Below the pieces are notes generated by a model, which did not search any database, was not told where the DNA came from, and worked only from the letters and a program-made list of their open reading frames with translations. Position numbers and translations under genes: made by a program. Below, in pieces: positions 39,452 to 48,725 of a stretch of DNA of 64,000 bases. Source of the stretch: Erwinia rhapontici (GTDB lineage: Bacteria > Pseudomonadota > Gammaproteobacteria > Enterobacterales > Enterobacteriaceae); the NCBI RefSeq assembly GCF_012271765.1, contig NZ_VRKO01000016.1, positions 857,666-921,665 on the forward strand, read 5' to 3'. Within the stretch, counting starts at the first letter, position 1. Each line of letters begins with the position of its first letter.

Positions 39452-40228
39452 ATGTTCTCACTGAAAGCCCTGAGCCTGATTTTGCTCTGTATTACGCTGT
39501 TGTCGCTGGGAGCAAGCCTGGCACAGGCCACGCGCCATAATGATGCGGGTGCACAGGGCTGGGCGACGGCGCGGAGTGATTCTTCCGGGCAGGCACCCGA
39601 TCCTCAGCGTTTTGCCAACATGGCGATTGTGCAGGTCTATGCGGCCCCCACCTACGGCTGGAAAGGGGCAGTGGCAGTGCATCCGTGGATTATTTTTAAA
39701 CGTGCAGGGGAAACCCGCTACAGCCGGTATGAAGTCATCAGTTGGGGAAGCGACGATAAAGTGCGGCGTAACCGCAATCTTCCGGATGCGTACTGGTATG
39801 GCTCGCGTCCTCGCTTGCTGGTGGATCATCGCGGAGCAGAAGCTGAAGCGATGATCCCTGGGATCGTGGCGGCGATTGGTTCTTATCCCTGGCCGCAAAC
39901 CTATCACGCCTGGCCGGGACCCAACAGCAACACTTTTCTCGCCCATATTGGCCGTGAAGTCCCGGCATTGAAACTGAATCTCCCCGCGAATGCGATTGGC
40001 AAAGATTATCGTTCGCTGCTGAATCCGATCGGGTTGCCGCCTTCCGGGCGTGGATTACAGGTGTCGGTGTTGGGTGTGGCAGCGGTCACACTGGGCGCAG
40101 AAGAAGGATTTGAGATCAACGTACTGGGGCTGAACCTCGGACTGGGTTTCTCACCGCTACAGCTCCGCCTGCCTTTTATCGGCGGGCTGGGTGACGATAA
40201 TTTGCAAAAAGAAAATTCGGGGATCTGA
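39452..40228 (+). CDS. DUF3750 family exported protein
   Basis: A protein of about 258 residues with a hydrophobic N-terminal signal (likely cleavage after AQA, SLGASLAQA-TRH). The core matches DUF3750: AAPTYGWKGAVAVHPWIIFK, RYEVISWG, WYGSRPRLL, and YHAWPGPNSNTFLAHIGREVP. The ordered His, Trp and Cys-free core suggests a papain/NlpC-like or related fold to some authors, but no reaction is established. Start 39452 (MFSLKALS) is preferred to the upstream ATG at 39416, which lacks a clear site. It is divergent from the SUKH cassette. Confidence 0.78.
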   Translation: MFSLKALSLILLCITLLSLGASLAQATRHNDAGAQGWATARSDSSGQAPDPQRFANMAIVQVYAAPTYGWKGAVAVHPWIIFKRAGETRYSRYEVISWGSDDKVRRNRNLPDAYWYGSRPRLLVDHRGAEAEAMIPGIVAAIGSYPWPQTYHAWPGPNSNTFLAHIGREVPALKLNLPANAIGKDYRSLLNPIGLPPSGRGLQVSVLGVAAVTLGAEEGFEINVLGLNLGLGFSPLQLRLPFIGGLGDDNLQKENSGI

Positions 40229-40392
40229 GTCGGTTATTTTCCTGTTCGCAGACGGCGCGATTTGCGAACAGATACGCAAATATTTTTCCCTGCCTGCAAC
40301 CCGAAGCAATAGTTCCCGACATGCTTCGCAGTCAGTTACCACACCACTGGTACTTTCCCTTTATCGGAGACATTATCTCATCATTCCATTAA

Positions 40393-40430
40393 GGTTGTCA
40401 GTTGACAACCGGTATATGGCGATAGATACT
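40393..40430 (+). promoter_or_regulatory. Promoter with operator-like palindrome for the HicA-like operon
   Basis: GGTTGTCA (40393-40400) and TGACAACC (40403-40410) form a perfect inverted repeat with a 2-base spacer. It overlaps a perfect -35 TTGACA (40402-40407), 17 bases from GATACT (40425-40430). Autoregulation by the HTH partner is inferred. The predicted start near 40437 lies after the Shine-Dalgarno GGAGG (40431-40435), so an upstream promoter may also exist. Confidence 0.6.
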
Positions 40431-40441
40431 GGAGGGGAAAT

Positions 40442-40735
40442 ATGGCGCGTCGTACTCATGCTATCAAGGAAATCGAAATAGTCCTCAAACATGCCGAGCA
40501 GCAAGGCTGGCGGGTGGTCTGTGGTGGCAGTCATGCCTGGGGGAAAATATATTGTCCCTGGAATAGCGCACAGTGCCGTTGCGGAGAGTTCTGCATCAGT
40601 TGTGTATGGAGTACGCCAAAAAATGCAGTGAATCACGCCAGGCAGCTTAAGCGCGTTGTGGATCACTGCACGATGAGCCAACGATTTGAACGCAATGGAA
40701 GGAATAAGACGCCATGGAATACACCTTTACACTAA
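40442..40735 (+). CDS. HicA-like putative toxin with cysteine cluster
   Basis: A 97-residue basic protein. Residues 8-35 follow the HicA mRNA-interferase pattern: a helix (KEIEIVLKHAEQQGW), then VVCGGSHAWGK with the G-S-H31 expected to be catalytic. Unlike ordinary HicA it has a cysteine cluster, C38 and C45-x-C47-x3-C51-x2-C54, that could bind zinc, followed by STPKNAVNHARQLKR, a HicA-like closing helix. The downstream HTH gene overlaps it by 22 bases, the layout of a toxin-antitoxin pair. The toxin role is inferred from fold pattern and context. Confidence 0.72.
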   Translation: MARRTHAIKEIEIVLKHAEQQGWRVVCGGSHAWGKIYCPWNSAQCRCGEFCISCVWSTPKNAVNHARQLKRVVDHCTMSQRFERNGRNKTPWNTPLH

Positions 40736-41223
40736 AATATCAGTTAGTTGGCCAGACAGAAGAAGACGGCGATGCACTCGTTGAACGGCTGGCTGAGGCG
40801 GGTTGTGATGATGCCCTGATTGGCCTGGGCATCCCAGGGCGTATCGCGCTGGAGTTTATCCGTGAAGCATCGTCAGCGCAGCAGGCGATGGAGAGCGCAC
40901 TGGAGCAGGTCCGGAGCGTACTGCCGGATGCCCGACTGTTTGAAGTTTCACCGGATTACGTAGGCCTGACGGATGTCGCTGATCTGATAGGTGTTACCCG
41001 GCAAAATATGCGCAAGCTGATGCTGGCGCATTATCATACCTTTCCGGCACCGATCCATGAAGGCACTGCGACGATCTGGCACCTTGCCGAGGTGCTGACA
41101 TGGCTGGAAAAACGCGGCGGTTACCGCGTTCCTGAGAATGTTCAGGAAGCGGCTGCCGCTGCGCTAAACCTCAATCTCAGCAAAGAGATTCAGCGGCATC
41201 GCTCTCAGCCAGATATTCTCTGA
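40714..41223 (+). CDS. HTH DNA-binding protein, putative antitoxin
   Basis: A 169-residue protein with two parts. Residues 1-90 form an alpha/beta domain (MEYTFTLKYQL, then LIGLGIPGRIALEFIREASSAQQA). Residues about 90-140 are a MerR/AlpA-type helix-turn-helix: VGLTDVADLIGVTRQNMRKLM, with FPAPIHEGTATIWHLAEVLTWL. It overlaps the HicA-like gene by 22 bases and has AAGGAA nine bases before its ATG. It probably neutralises the toxin and binds the palindrome upstream. Its 3' end overlaps convergent denD by 47 bases. It does not look like classical HicB. Confidence 0.75.
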   Translation: MEYTFTLKYQLVGQTEEDGDALVERLAEAGCDDALIGLGIPGRIALEFIREASSAQQAMESALEQVRSVLPDARLFEVSPDYVGLTDVADLIGVTRQNMRKLMLAHYHTFPAPIHEGTATIWHLAEVLTWLEKRGGYRVPENVQEAAAAALNLNLSKEIQRHRSQPDIL

Positions 41224-42163
41224 CCATTTCATCAAATGAGGCATTGGCCTGGAAACCCAGGCGGTTGGCATAGTGGGCATGGAAATCACCGGGCCAGGAG
41301 TTAACGATCTTAACGATAGCCGGGTCGGGCTGATGGCTGATTCGTGATAAGACTCCATCACCGCTGATACGCCTGAGTGAAGCCAGCATCTCTTCTACCG
41401 TCACCGACAGGCCGCACAGATTAATGACGCGGCCCTGATCCAAATCTTCACCGTTCAGTTCGTGCCCAAGGAGCAGCGCCTGTACAGCCCGGGCTGGAGA
41501 CATTAACCACAGACGCGTGGCCAGGCTGACCGGGCAGTTCGCACGCTCTCCGTTGATGGGTTCGCGAATAATACCGCTGGCAAAGCTGGAGGCGGCTGCA
41601 TTCGGCTTACCCGGGCGTACAACGATAGTGGGCATACGCAGGCTGCGCCCATCGAGGAAGCCCTTACGGCTGTAGTCGGACAGCAACAGGTCGTTCATGG
41701 CTTTCTGAGTGCCATAGGAACTTTGCGGCATCCAGACCTGGTCGTCAGGGACTTTCTCGGGGAGCTTGCCGCCGAACACCGCCACCGAACTGGTGGTGAC
41801 CAGGCGTACGCACTGTGGCAATGCACGCAGTCGCTCCATAACCTGACGGGCAGCGTCAACGTTGATTTTCATCCCCAGATCGAAATCCTGTTCGGCCTGA
41901 CCTGAAACGATCGCCGCCAGATGAAAAACACTGTCTGTTTGCGCATCAATCAGCGTTTCCAGCTCGGTACGGTTGCTGATATCCCCACAGCGGACGATCA
42001 GGCGTCGGTCATCAATGCCACTGAGGGGCGCAATATCAATGGCCGTAATCTGTTTAATCGGCTGTGGCTGTCCGTTTGCATCGTGCAGTGAACCTTTTGC
42101 CAGCAGTGCCTGAACCAGTTTTTTTCCCAGGAATCCGGCAGCGCCGGTAACAACGATATTCAT
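41177..42163 (-). CDS. denD: NAD-dependent dehydrogenase, D-erythronate dehydrogenase-like
   Basis: A short-chain/extended dehydrogenase-epimerase of 328 residues. The Rossmann motif GAAGFLG is at residues 7-13 and the catalytic YxxxK is YGTQK in SSYGTQKAMNDLLLSDY. The sequence resembles DenD, which oxidises D-erythronate at C2 in four-carbon acid sugar catabolism. Start 42163 is chosen: TGAGG lies six to seven bases upstream, while the ATG at 42175 overlaps that site. An MFS transporter ends 17 bases upstream, so the two form an operon. Other erythronate pathway genes (otn, dtn) are absent, so the substrate is uncertain. Confidence 0.75.
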   Translation of the reverse strand: MNIVVTGAAGFLGKKLVQALLAKGSLHDANGQPQPIKQITAIDIAPLSGIDDRRLIVRCGDISNRTELETLIDAQTDSVFHLAAIVSGQAEQDFDLGMKINVDAARQVMERLRALPQCVRLVTTSSVAVFGGKLPEKVPDDQVWMPQSSYGTQKAMNDLLLSDYSRKGFLDGRSLRMPTIVVRPGKPNAAASSFASGIIREPINGERANCPVSLATRLWLMSPARAVQALLLGHELNGEDLDQGRVINLCGLSVTVEEMLASLRRISGDGVLSRISHQPDPAIVKIVNSWPGDFHAHYANRLGFQANASFDEMVREYLAESDAAESLC

Positions 42164-42180
42164 AATATGCCTCATTGAGG

Positions 42181-43500
42181 TTAGCGGTTGACGATGCGAC
42201 CAGGGATCAAAAAGATAGCCGCAGCGCCCACGAACAGGGTGCAGGAGATGATCATCATGCCGGTCAGGGTGGAGTGCGTGAGGTCGGTCAGTATTCCCAT
42301 CAGATAAGGCGCAACAAAGCCGGCAAGGTTACCGAAGGAGTTAATCAGTGCGATACCTACGGCTGCCATCGTGCCTCCCAGGAAGGCTGTCGGCAGGCTC
42401 CAGAACAGTGGCAGAGTACTCAGTCCACCTGCCGCCCCCAGTGTCAGGCCGAACATGGCGATCCACAGGTTGTCGCTGTAGAGAGCGGAAATCACCATGC
42501 CCACGCCGCTGATAACGGCAATGACGGCGAGGTGCCAGCGGCGTTCGCGGTGACGGTCTGCGCTGCGCGAAGCCACGATCATGGTGACAATCGCCGCGGC
42601 ATAAGGGATGGTCGTCAGCAGGCCCACGGTGAAGACATCCTCGACCCCGGCATTGCGTACCAGCGTCGGCAGCCAAAAGCTGACGGTATAAAAACCGGCA
42701 ATCAGGCAGAAGTAGATAAACGTCAGCAACCACAGCTTGCCGTTACGCAATACACTACCCAGTGTCGCCTGCGCACCAGGGGAATCTTGCACTGCATCTT
42801 CTTTCAGGCGGATATTCAGCAGGGTCTTTTCTTCCGCACTCAGCCAGTTTGCATTTTCAATGCGGTCGGGGAGTAAAAAGAACACCAGTATGCCGATCAG
42901 CAGAGAAGGGGTTCCCTGAATGATAAACAGCCACTTCCAGCCTGCCATCCCGTGGGCATTATGGAAATAGTCCATAATCCAGCCGGATAGTGGCCCGCCA
43001 ATCAGTCCTGACAAGGGAACCGCTGCTGCAAACAGGGCAAACATTTTCCCACGCCGATAGGAGGGGAACCACAGCGAAAGATAAAGGATGACCCCGGGGT
43101 AAAAACCGGATTCCGTCAGGCCAAGCAGGAAACGCACGGCGTAAAACTGAAAAGGTGTCGACACCAGCGCGGTAAGCGGTGCAATCACTGCCCAGGAGGC
43201 GAGCAGTGCGGCCAGCAGACGGCGGGCACCAAAGCGGTGCAGCGCCATATTGCTTGGCACCTGAAAAAAGAAGAAGCCGATAAAGAAGATCCCAGCACCG
43301 AGACCGTAAACCGTTTCGGAAAAGGCGAGATCGCTGGACATTTGAAGTTTGGCAATGCCGACGTTGATTCTGTCGAGATAGGCGAAAATATAACTGACAG
43401 TCAAAATCGGCAGGATACGCCAGACGGCGCGTTTCCAGGCATTTTCTTCCAAATCGCTGACCGCAGAGGGTGGCGGGAGAGCCGATATCGATGAATTCAT
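42181..43500 (-). CDS. MFS transporter, anion:cation symporter family
   Basis: A 12-segment major facilitator of 439 residues in the ACS family (hexuronate, galactonate and similar sugar acids). The signature FAYLDRINVGIAKLQM in the first membrane segment and the loop GLTESGFYPGVILYLSLWFPSYRRGK are typical. The N-terminus is cytoplasmic. It precedes the denD-like gene and probably imports its sugar-acid substrate. The upstream gap (43501-43722) is AT-rich and holds no regulator gene. Confidence 0.85.
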   Translation of the reverse strand: MNSSISALPPPSAVSDLEENAWKRAVWRILPILTVSYIFAYLDRINVGIAKLQMSSDLAFSETVYGLGAGIFFIGFFFFQVPSNMALHRFGARRLLAALLASWAVIAPLTALVSTPFQFYAVRFLLGLTESGFYPGVILYLSLWFPSYRRGKMFALFAAAVPLSGLIGGPLSGWIMDYFHNAHGMAGWKWLFIIQGTPSLLIGILVFFLLPDRIENANWLSAEEKTLLNIRLKEDAVQDSPGAQATLGSVLRNGKLWLLTFIYFCLIAGFYTVSFWLPTLVRNAGVEDVFTVGLLTTIPYAAAIVTMIVASRSADRHRERRWHLAVIAVISGVGMVISALYSDNLWIAMFGLTLGAAGGLSTLPLFWSLPTAFLGGTMAAVGIALINSFGNLAGFVAPYLMGILTDLTHSTLTGMMIISCTLFVGAAAIFLIPGRIVNR

Positions 43501-43722
43501 TGGGTTTCCTTTGTCGGATAGAGTAGGAGATGTGCTTTATTCAGGCAATAGTCATCCTGTTCCCGGTGCACAGGGCTAGCCTGTGACCCGGAAAGGTGAA
43601 TTGACGAGAATGTTTGTTATTTTTTGTTAGATTAGGCGGTGGGGGGGAAATTTTCTGCGCAATGAATCACATAATTAACCATTAATTATCATTTTATAAC
43701 AAAATACGTAATATCTTATTCA

Positions 43723-45159
43723 TCAGTGCAACAGGAACAGCGTCGCCAGACCGAGGAAGATAAAGAAGCCGCCGGTATCTGTCAGCGCGGTGATCAGCAC
43801 GCTGGAACCGACCGCCGGATCGCGTTTCATTTTGATCATCAGTAGCGGGATCAGGACGCCCATCAGAGCGGCCAGCAGCAGGTTAAGCAACATCGCCAGC
43901 ATCATCACACCACCCAGCGCCGGGTTGCCGTACATCGCCCAGGTTACCCCTCCCATAATGCCGCCCCAGAACAGGCCGTTAATCAGCGCCACGCCAAGCT
44001 CACGGCCAATAAGAAACGTAAAGTTCCCCGGTTCCACCTGGTGAAGCGCCAGTGCGCGCACAATCATGGTGATGGTCTGATTACCGGTGTTGCCACCAAT
44101 CCCGGCGACAATCGGCATGAGTGCGGCCAGTGCCACCAGTTGTGAAATTGTGTGCTCAAACAGGCCAATAACGCGTGACGCGATAAACGCTGTGCACAGA
44201 TTGATCGCCAGCCAGGCCCAGCGAGTGCGGACTGATTTTCTTACCGGCGCGAAGACATCTTCCTCCGGGTTCACCCCCCCCATTTTACGAATGTTACTGT
44301 CGTTCTCATCGTTGACCAGGTCGATCACATCCTCAATGGTCACGCGCCCCATCAGCTTGCCTTTGGCATCAATAACGGCAGCAGAAATCAGGTTATAACG
44401 TTCGAAGGAACCGGCCGCATCTTCGGCTTTATCATCGATCAAAAAAGTGGTCGGGCGATCGTTCATCACCTCATGCACCCTTTTGTCCGGCGTATTCAGC
44501 AGAATTTCCGTCAACGGCAGTTCGCCAAGCAGGCGATTATTTTTATCGGTGATAAACAGTTTATCGGTGCCATCGGGAATGGACTTTTTCCGGCGCAGGA
44601 AACGTTGCACGGTAGCCAGAGTGACATCGGCCCGCACGGTGACCAGCTTGAAGTCCATAATGCGACCAACGCGGTCGCGGTCGAAATGCATCACGTCCAG
44701 TACGCGTGAACGCAATTCCGGATCAAGGGAGGTCAGCAGCCGGCCAGTTAAGTCGCGCGACAGATATTTAGCAAGGTAGGCCTGTTCATCAATGTCCAGC
44801 GGTGCGATAGCGCGCAGCAGGTCGCGGTCACTCATCTCCTCAATCAGGCTTTCCCAGACGTTTTCTGACGCCTCTACCAGCACCTGACCACGGCGGTCAT
44901 TGCCAATCAGTCGCCACAGTGCCAGGCGTTCATCTTCCGGCAGCGCTTCCAGCAGGTCAGCAATGTCGGCAGCATGCAGCAGGGGAAGGGTGCGTTTAAT
45001 CTCATCAACCTGCTCACGATGCGCTTCGGCTTCGGCGGGAGATTCACGCAGTGGGCGTTCATGTAACGTGTCAACAAGATCGCTATCATTCAGCAGGAGA
45101 TTAAGGATACGGCTACGAATTTCGGCCAGCTGCTGAACATGAGAAGGTGCTACAGACAT
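43723..45159 (-). CDS. mgtE: Magnesium transporter MgtE
   Basis: A 478-residue Mg2+ channel/transporter. The cytosolic N domain (about residues 25-130) is followed by two CBS domains (about 135-255) that sense Mg2+ and close the pore, then a plug helix and five membrane segments from about residue 290, with the conserved motif MPIVAGIGGNTGNQ. E. coli lacks MgtE, so this is part of the accessory block. No M-box could be confirmed in the short leader. It is transcribed toward the MFS operon. Confidence 0.95.
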   Translation of the reverse strand: MSVAPSHVQQLAEIRSRILNLLLNDSDLVDTLHERPLRESPAEAEAHREQVDEIKRTLPLLHAADIADLLEALPEDERLALWRLIGNDRRGQVLVEASENVWESLIEEMSDRDLLRAIAPLDIDEQAYLAKYLSRDLTGRLLTSLDPELRSRVLDVMHFDRDRVGRIMDFKLVTVRADVTLATVQRFLRRKKSIPDGTDKLFITDKNNRLLGELPLTEILLNTPDKRVHEVMNDRPTTFLIDDKAEDAAGSFERYNLISAAVIDAKGKLMGRVTIEDVIDLVNDENDSNIRKMGGVNPEEDVFAPVRKSVRTRWAWLAINLCTAFIASRVIGLFEHTISQLVALAALMPIVAGIGGNTGNQTITMIVRALALHQVEPGNFTFLIGRELGVALINGLFWGGIMGGVTWAMYGNPALGGVMMLAMLLNLLLAALMGVLIPLLMIKMKRDPAVGSSVLITALTDTGGFFIFLGLATLFLLH

Positions 45160-45282
45160 ACAACATCCTTTTGTCTGGCTAACGAAGAAGACGAAATGAG
45201 GTTATAGTCTAGCGGATTTCAGACATAACTAATCTGCAAAAGCTCCGAAAAGCGTCTGCTTATCATCGCCACCGGGTTGTGG

Positions 45283-45450
45283 CTACTTATCGTTTACGAC
45301 GGTTGTGGGGATCGCAGGAGCGTTCTTTTTCTGCTGGTGATGTTCGATAGCACCGGGAACGACATAGATCAGTCGTCCTAATAGAATGATAAAGCTGACC
45401 AGCAAAATGACCCGGGTCATGCGTCCGGTTTTCTGACGTTTTCTGAATGA
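45283..45450 (-). CDS. yfgG: Small membrane protein YfgG
   Basis: A 55-residue protein matching E. coli YfgG (63 residues). A basic N-terminus SFRKRQKTGRMTR is followed by one membrane segment (about VILLVSFIILLGRLIYVV) and EHHQQKK. The reading frame extends to 45582 but the family alignment supports the start at 45450, although its ribosome-binding site is weak. It is divergent from yfgF, as in E. coli. Its role is poorly known. Confidence 0.75.
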   Translation of the reverse strand, partial: SFRKRQKTGRMTRVILLVSFIILLGRLIYVVPGAIEHHQQKKNAPAIPTTVVNDK

Positions 45451-45779
45451 CATAGCGCTATTCACGCAAAATTTCCTGTTATTAACCCAAAAGGGCGATG
45501 AGTAATTTACGCACAGCGGGCTACTGAGGTCAATGGGAGAAGGCGATCGCGATGACAACGTGGATACGGTAAATAGATTCATTTAGTTAACATACGGATA
45601 AATACAGTGCTTTTACGTGCGCATTAATTGCCATTAAATTGATTTGAATCAATTTAACATGAGATGTTACTCCTACAATATCGCAACATTTCATAAGATA
45701 CTTTCGTTCATAAGTATCGCCATGGCTGGCATTTTTGAATAAAAACGTAACAACACCACTTAAAAAATATCCTGACTCA

Positions 45780-48026
45780 ATGAAAAAAGCGGCTCTTCTG
45801 AAGCGCTTCATCAACCGTTGGTGGGGATTACCTCTGATACTGGCCTTGTTGCTTATGCCATTGTCGTCCTCGCTATCCGTCAGGCTCTGGATCCCTGGCG
45901 GCTATGTCTATCTTATCTATCTGCCTCTGGCGATGATGATTGCAATGTTAATGGTTTTTGACTGGGCGGCACTGCCAGGCATTTTTATCGCGTTATGTTT
46001 CCACTATTTTTTCCGTTATACCCACTTGCAAGCAGTGTTGATCATCTCTATTTTCCTTGTCACTTTGACGTTCTGCTGGTGGGGATATCGCAATCAAGAG
46101 AAAGTGCGCTGGGGTGTCAGTTTTGGTGAACTGCATCTGGCCACGGTGCGTCTTTTCTGGCTGGCATTTGCTATGCCGACGGTATTTATTTTGCTGAATC
46201 AGCTGATGATGCCGTTGGGTATTTTACCGAAAAGTAACTCTGTTTTTGCCCCTGACCCTTTTTCAGTGCATACCCTGCTCAACTATCAATCGACACTGCT
46301 GGCCTCGCTTGCCCTGGTGCAGCTGTTCTATTTTTTGATTCGCATTTTGCGTACACCCCGGTTTTTATTCATTTTTATCGACCGCTGTAAACGACAATGT
46401 TCCCCTTCGGTAACGCGCCATGAGTGGTTGATATGGCTGGTGATGCTGATGACGTCACTCATGATGCTGACACAGCTCCGATCCAGCCCGGAAAATTTGC
46501 TGACCACCGAGTACGGGGTGCCTTTTTTATTGCCGCTGATGCTCTGGGCTGCCCTGCGTTTTGGTTATCTTTTTACCTCCCTCAGTTGGGGAATATTGCT
46601 GGTGGTGCTGTACCAGTATCACGATCGATTTATGAATACGTCAGTGAAACCCCATGACCTTGCGGTTGTTTCTGCTAATCTCCTGGTTTTCACCTTGACG
46701 ATTTTACTGATGTCCGCCATCAGTACCCGGCAGCGTCGACTGCTGGCTAAAGCCCGAGAAATGGCGCTCACCGATCCGGTCATCGGTTTGCCGAACTTGC
46801 GTGCGCTCAGTAAGGATCTGGCGGTCAGCTCCAGCTCTGTGCTCTGTTTTTTGTGTATTCCCGATCTGGATAGACTGAGCCGGACCTATGGCCTGCAACT
46901 GCGTATCCAGTATAAGCGCAGCCTTGCCGTACATCTCCAGCCCTGTCTGCTTCCCGGAGAAGATGTTTATCAACTTCCCGGTTTCGATCTGGTTTTACGT
47001 CTTGAGCATGCAGGGCATCAGTCACGGATCGAAGGGATTGAAGCCCGCCTGAAGGATTACCATTTGAGCTGGGATGGCCTGCCTATTCATCCTGATGTCG
47101 GGATCAGCTATTGCTCGGTTATTCCGCCAGTACTTCATCTGTATGAGCTTTTGGGTGAGATGAGTGCCATGGCACAAATGTCATTGCGCAGCGGCCACGC
47201 AGAAAATATGCAGCAGGCACAAAATGTGCCGGTACAAAGGCACATCGCGGAAAAACTGGTGATGCTGCACACTATCCAGCAGGCGTTACAGAGCGGGGGT
47301 TTTCATCTGATGGCGCAAAGGATAAAGGGTATTCGCGGCGACGATTACTATGAAATCCTGCTGTTTATGGTAAATGCACAGGGTGAACATATTAAACCCT
47401 GGCATTTTCTGCCGGTGGTGCGTGAGTTCGGTCTGACCTGGGAAGTGGACAGTATGATGCTTGACCAGGCCCTGGCATTTATCCATCGCCATCGGGAACA
47501 ATTGCCGGGGATCCGTCTTGCTGTCAATTTTTTTGCGGCAACGTTGTGTCGTCCACAGTTTGTGGAAGACATTGCATCACGTCTTAAAGTGCATGACATC
47601 GAGCCGTGGCAGTTGATTGTTGAAGTGGAAGAGTCACCGATTCTCAGCGATCACAGCTGGGGAAATCGTTCCATTGCTCAACTGCGCCAGCTTGGCTGCC
47701 GGGTGGCGATTGACGATTTTGGTAAAGGTTATTCCAGCTATTCGCGCCTGAAACTGATACAGGCCGATATACTGAAAATCGATGGCAGCTTTGTGAACAA
47801 TATGCTGGATAACAGCCTGGATTATCAGATTATACAATCGATTTGCGCCGTCGCACGGCTGAAACGGATGCAGGTGGTGGCTGAGTGCGTTGATACCGAT
47901 GACACTGCCGAAGCACTGCGTAAGTTGGGCGTGGATTACTTGCAGGGGGCTATCGTGGGTCCGCCGATACCATTATATGATCTGGCCTCTGCACAGACAG
48001 CGGCCAGTCTGGCTGTCAGACTTTAA
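45780..48026 (+). CDS. yfgF: Cyclic-di-GMP phosphodiesterase YfgF
   Basis: A 748-residue inner-membrane protein (E. coli 747). Eight to nine hydrophobic segments form a MASE1-like sensor up to about residue 320, then a degenerate GGDEF domain ([10 protein letters not shown] in place of GGDEF) and an EAL domain. The EAL catalytic set looks intact: EILLF for EAL, the asparagine in [38 protein letters not shown] and YLQG. It hydrolyses c-di-GMP and in E. coli acts in anaerobic or peroxide conditions. Start 45780 fits the E. coli N-terminus; TTG 45735 is possible. Its end overlaps convergent tehB by 11 bases. Confidence 0.92.
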   Translation: MKKAALLKRFINRWWGLPLILALLLMPLSSSLSVRLWIPGGYVYLIYLPLAMMIAMLMVFDWAALPGIFIALCFHYFFRYTHLQAVLIISIFLVTLTFCWWGYRNQEKVRWGVSFGELHLATVRLFWLAFAMPTVFILLNQLMMPLGILPKSNSVFAPDPFSVHTLLNYQSTLLASLALVQLFYFLIRILRTPRFLFIFIDRCKRQCSPSVTRHEWLIWLVMLMTSLMMLTQLRSSPENLLTTEYGVPFLLPLMLWAALRFGYLFTSLSWGILLVVLYQYHDRFMNTSVKPHDLAVVSANLLVFTLTILLMSAISTRQRRLLAKAREMALTDPVIGLPNLRALSKDLAVSSSSVLCFLCIPDLDRLSRTYGLQLRIQYKRSLAVHLQPCLLPGEDVYQLPGFDLVLRLEHAGHQSRIEGIEARLKDYHLSWDGLPIHPDVGISYCSVIPPVLHLYELLGEMSAMAQMSLRSGHAENMQQAQNVPVQRHIAEKLVMLHTIQQALQSGGFHLMAQRIKGIRGDDYYEILLFMVNAQGEHIKPWHFLPVVREFGLTWEVDSMMLDQALAFIHRHREQLPGIRLAVNFFAATLCRPQFVEDIASRLKVHDIEPWQLIVEVEESPILSDHSWGNRSIAQLRQLGCRVAIDDFGKGYSSYSRLKLIQADILKIDGSFVNNMLDNSLDYQIIQSICAVARLKRMQVVAECVDTDDTAEALRKLGVDYLQGAIVGPPIPLYDLASAQTAASLAVRL

Positions 48027-48621
48027 CCATCGACTTCTGTGCCAGCAACGTGGCAAAACGCAGGGAAATACGTTGGCCATTTTCATCGATTCGGTGCAGT
48101 TGGCCGACATCTTCATTGTATTTAACAATATGCCAGTTACGGTAATAGTGGCTCAGTTCACCTGATTTAAAGGCGAACGGAAAGCCCTGGTTGCAAGGAT
48201 AGTCGGTGGTGTCCATGGCGGCGACGATCAGGTTATAACCGTCCCGCACCGTGCTGGCTTGCATATCCGCAATCAGCTGTGGGATGGTTTCGGGCTGCAG
48301 GAACATCATCACTACCGTGGACAGCACCAGGTCATAAGCCCCGTTAAAGCGCAGCTGGTTGAGGTCCTGCTCGGCGGTATGAATACCGCTCAGGTTTTCT
48401 GCGGAGATAATCTGGTCAAGCCGTGCCAGGCTGGCCGGGTTTTTGTCCCATGCCGTCACATCAAAGCCTTTGCTGTTCAGATACAGCGTATTTCGTCCAC
48501 TGCCGCAGCCGACATCCAGCGCTTTACCGCCGTCAAAATAACGTGAGGCTTCCACCACTTCAGAATGGGGCGCGGTCAGCCCGTATTGCTTGCTGAAATC
48601 TCTTTCCAGGTGTTGAGTCAT
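48016..48621 (-). CDS. tehB: SAM-dependent methyltransferase TehB-like
   Basis: A class I methyltransferase of 201 residues resembling tellurite-resistance protein TehB (197 in E. coli). The SAM loop is [15 protein letters not shown] (motif DVGCGSGRN), with LSTVVMMFL and [13 protein letters not shown] as in TehB. TehB detoxifies tellurite by methylation; physiological substrates are uncertain. The start 48621 aligns with the family; a longer frame to 48702 crosses a terminator. tehA is not adjacent. The gene is inserted between yfgF and ppx compared with E. coli. Confidence 0.88.
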   Translation of the reverse strand: MTQHLERDFSKQYGLTAPHSEVVEASRYFDGGKALDVGCGSGRNTLYLNSKGFDVTAWDKNPASLARLDQIISAENLSGIHTAEQDLNQLRFNGAYDLVLSTVVMMFLQPETIPQLIADMQASTVRDGYNLIVAAMDTTDYPCNQGFPFAFKSGELSHYYRNWHIVKYNEDVGQLHRIDENGQRISLRFATLLAQKSMVKV

Positions 48622-48670
48622 GATTATCAGTTCATCATTTTCCAGTGGGTCATGCCGGTGGCTGACCAAA

Positions 48671-48710
48671 AATAAGGCCACTCTGCGCGATGATAAGCGC
48701 ATGAGTGGCC
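48671..48710 (-). terminator. Terminator after ppx
   Basis: On the minus strand GGCCACTC (48710-48703) pairs with GAGTGGCC (48683-48676), extended by an inner GCGC/GCGC stem and followed by TTATTTTT. Confidence 0.75.
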
Positions 48711-48725
48711 GTTTACCGATAACGC

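Noticed and set aside
42175-42876. 233-residue frame opposite the MFS transporter
   Set aside because: Rich in His and Gln as expected for the reverse of a membrane protein gene; no start signal.
45160-45282. Mg2+ riboswitch (M-box) before mgtE
   Set aside because: The interval is short and I could not find the conserved M-box core.
45451-45582. Longer N-terminus for YfgG
   Set aside because: The extra residues do not resemble the family and would make the protein far longer than homologues.
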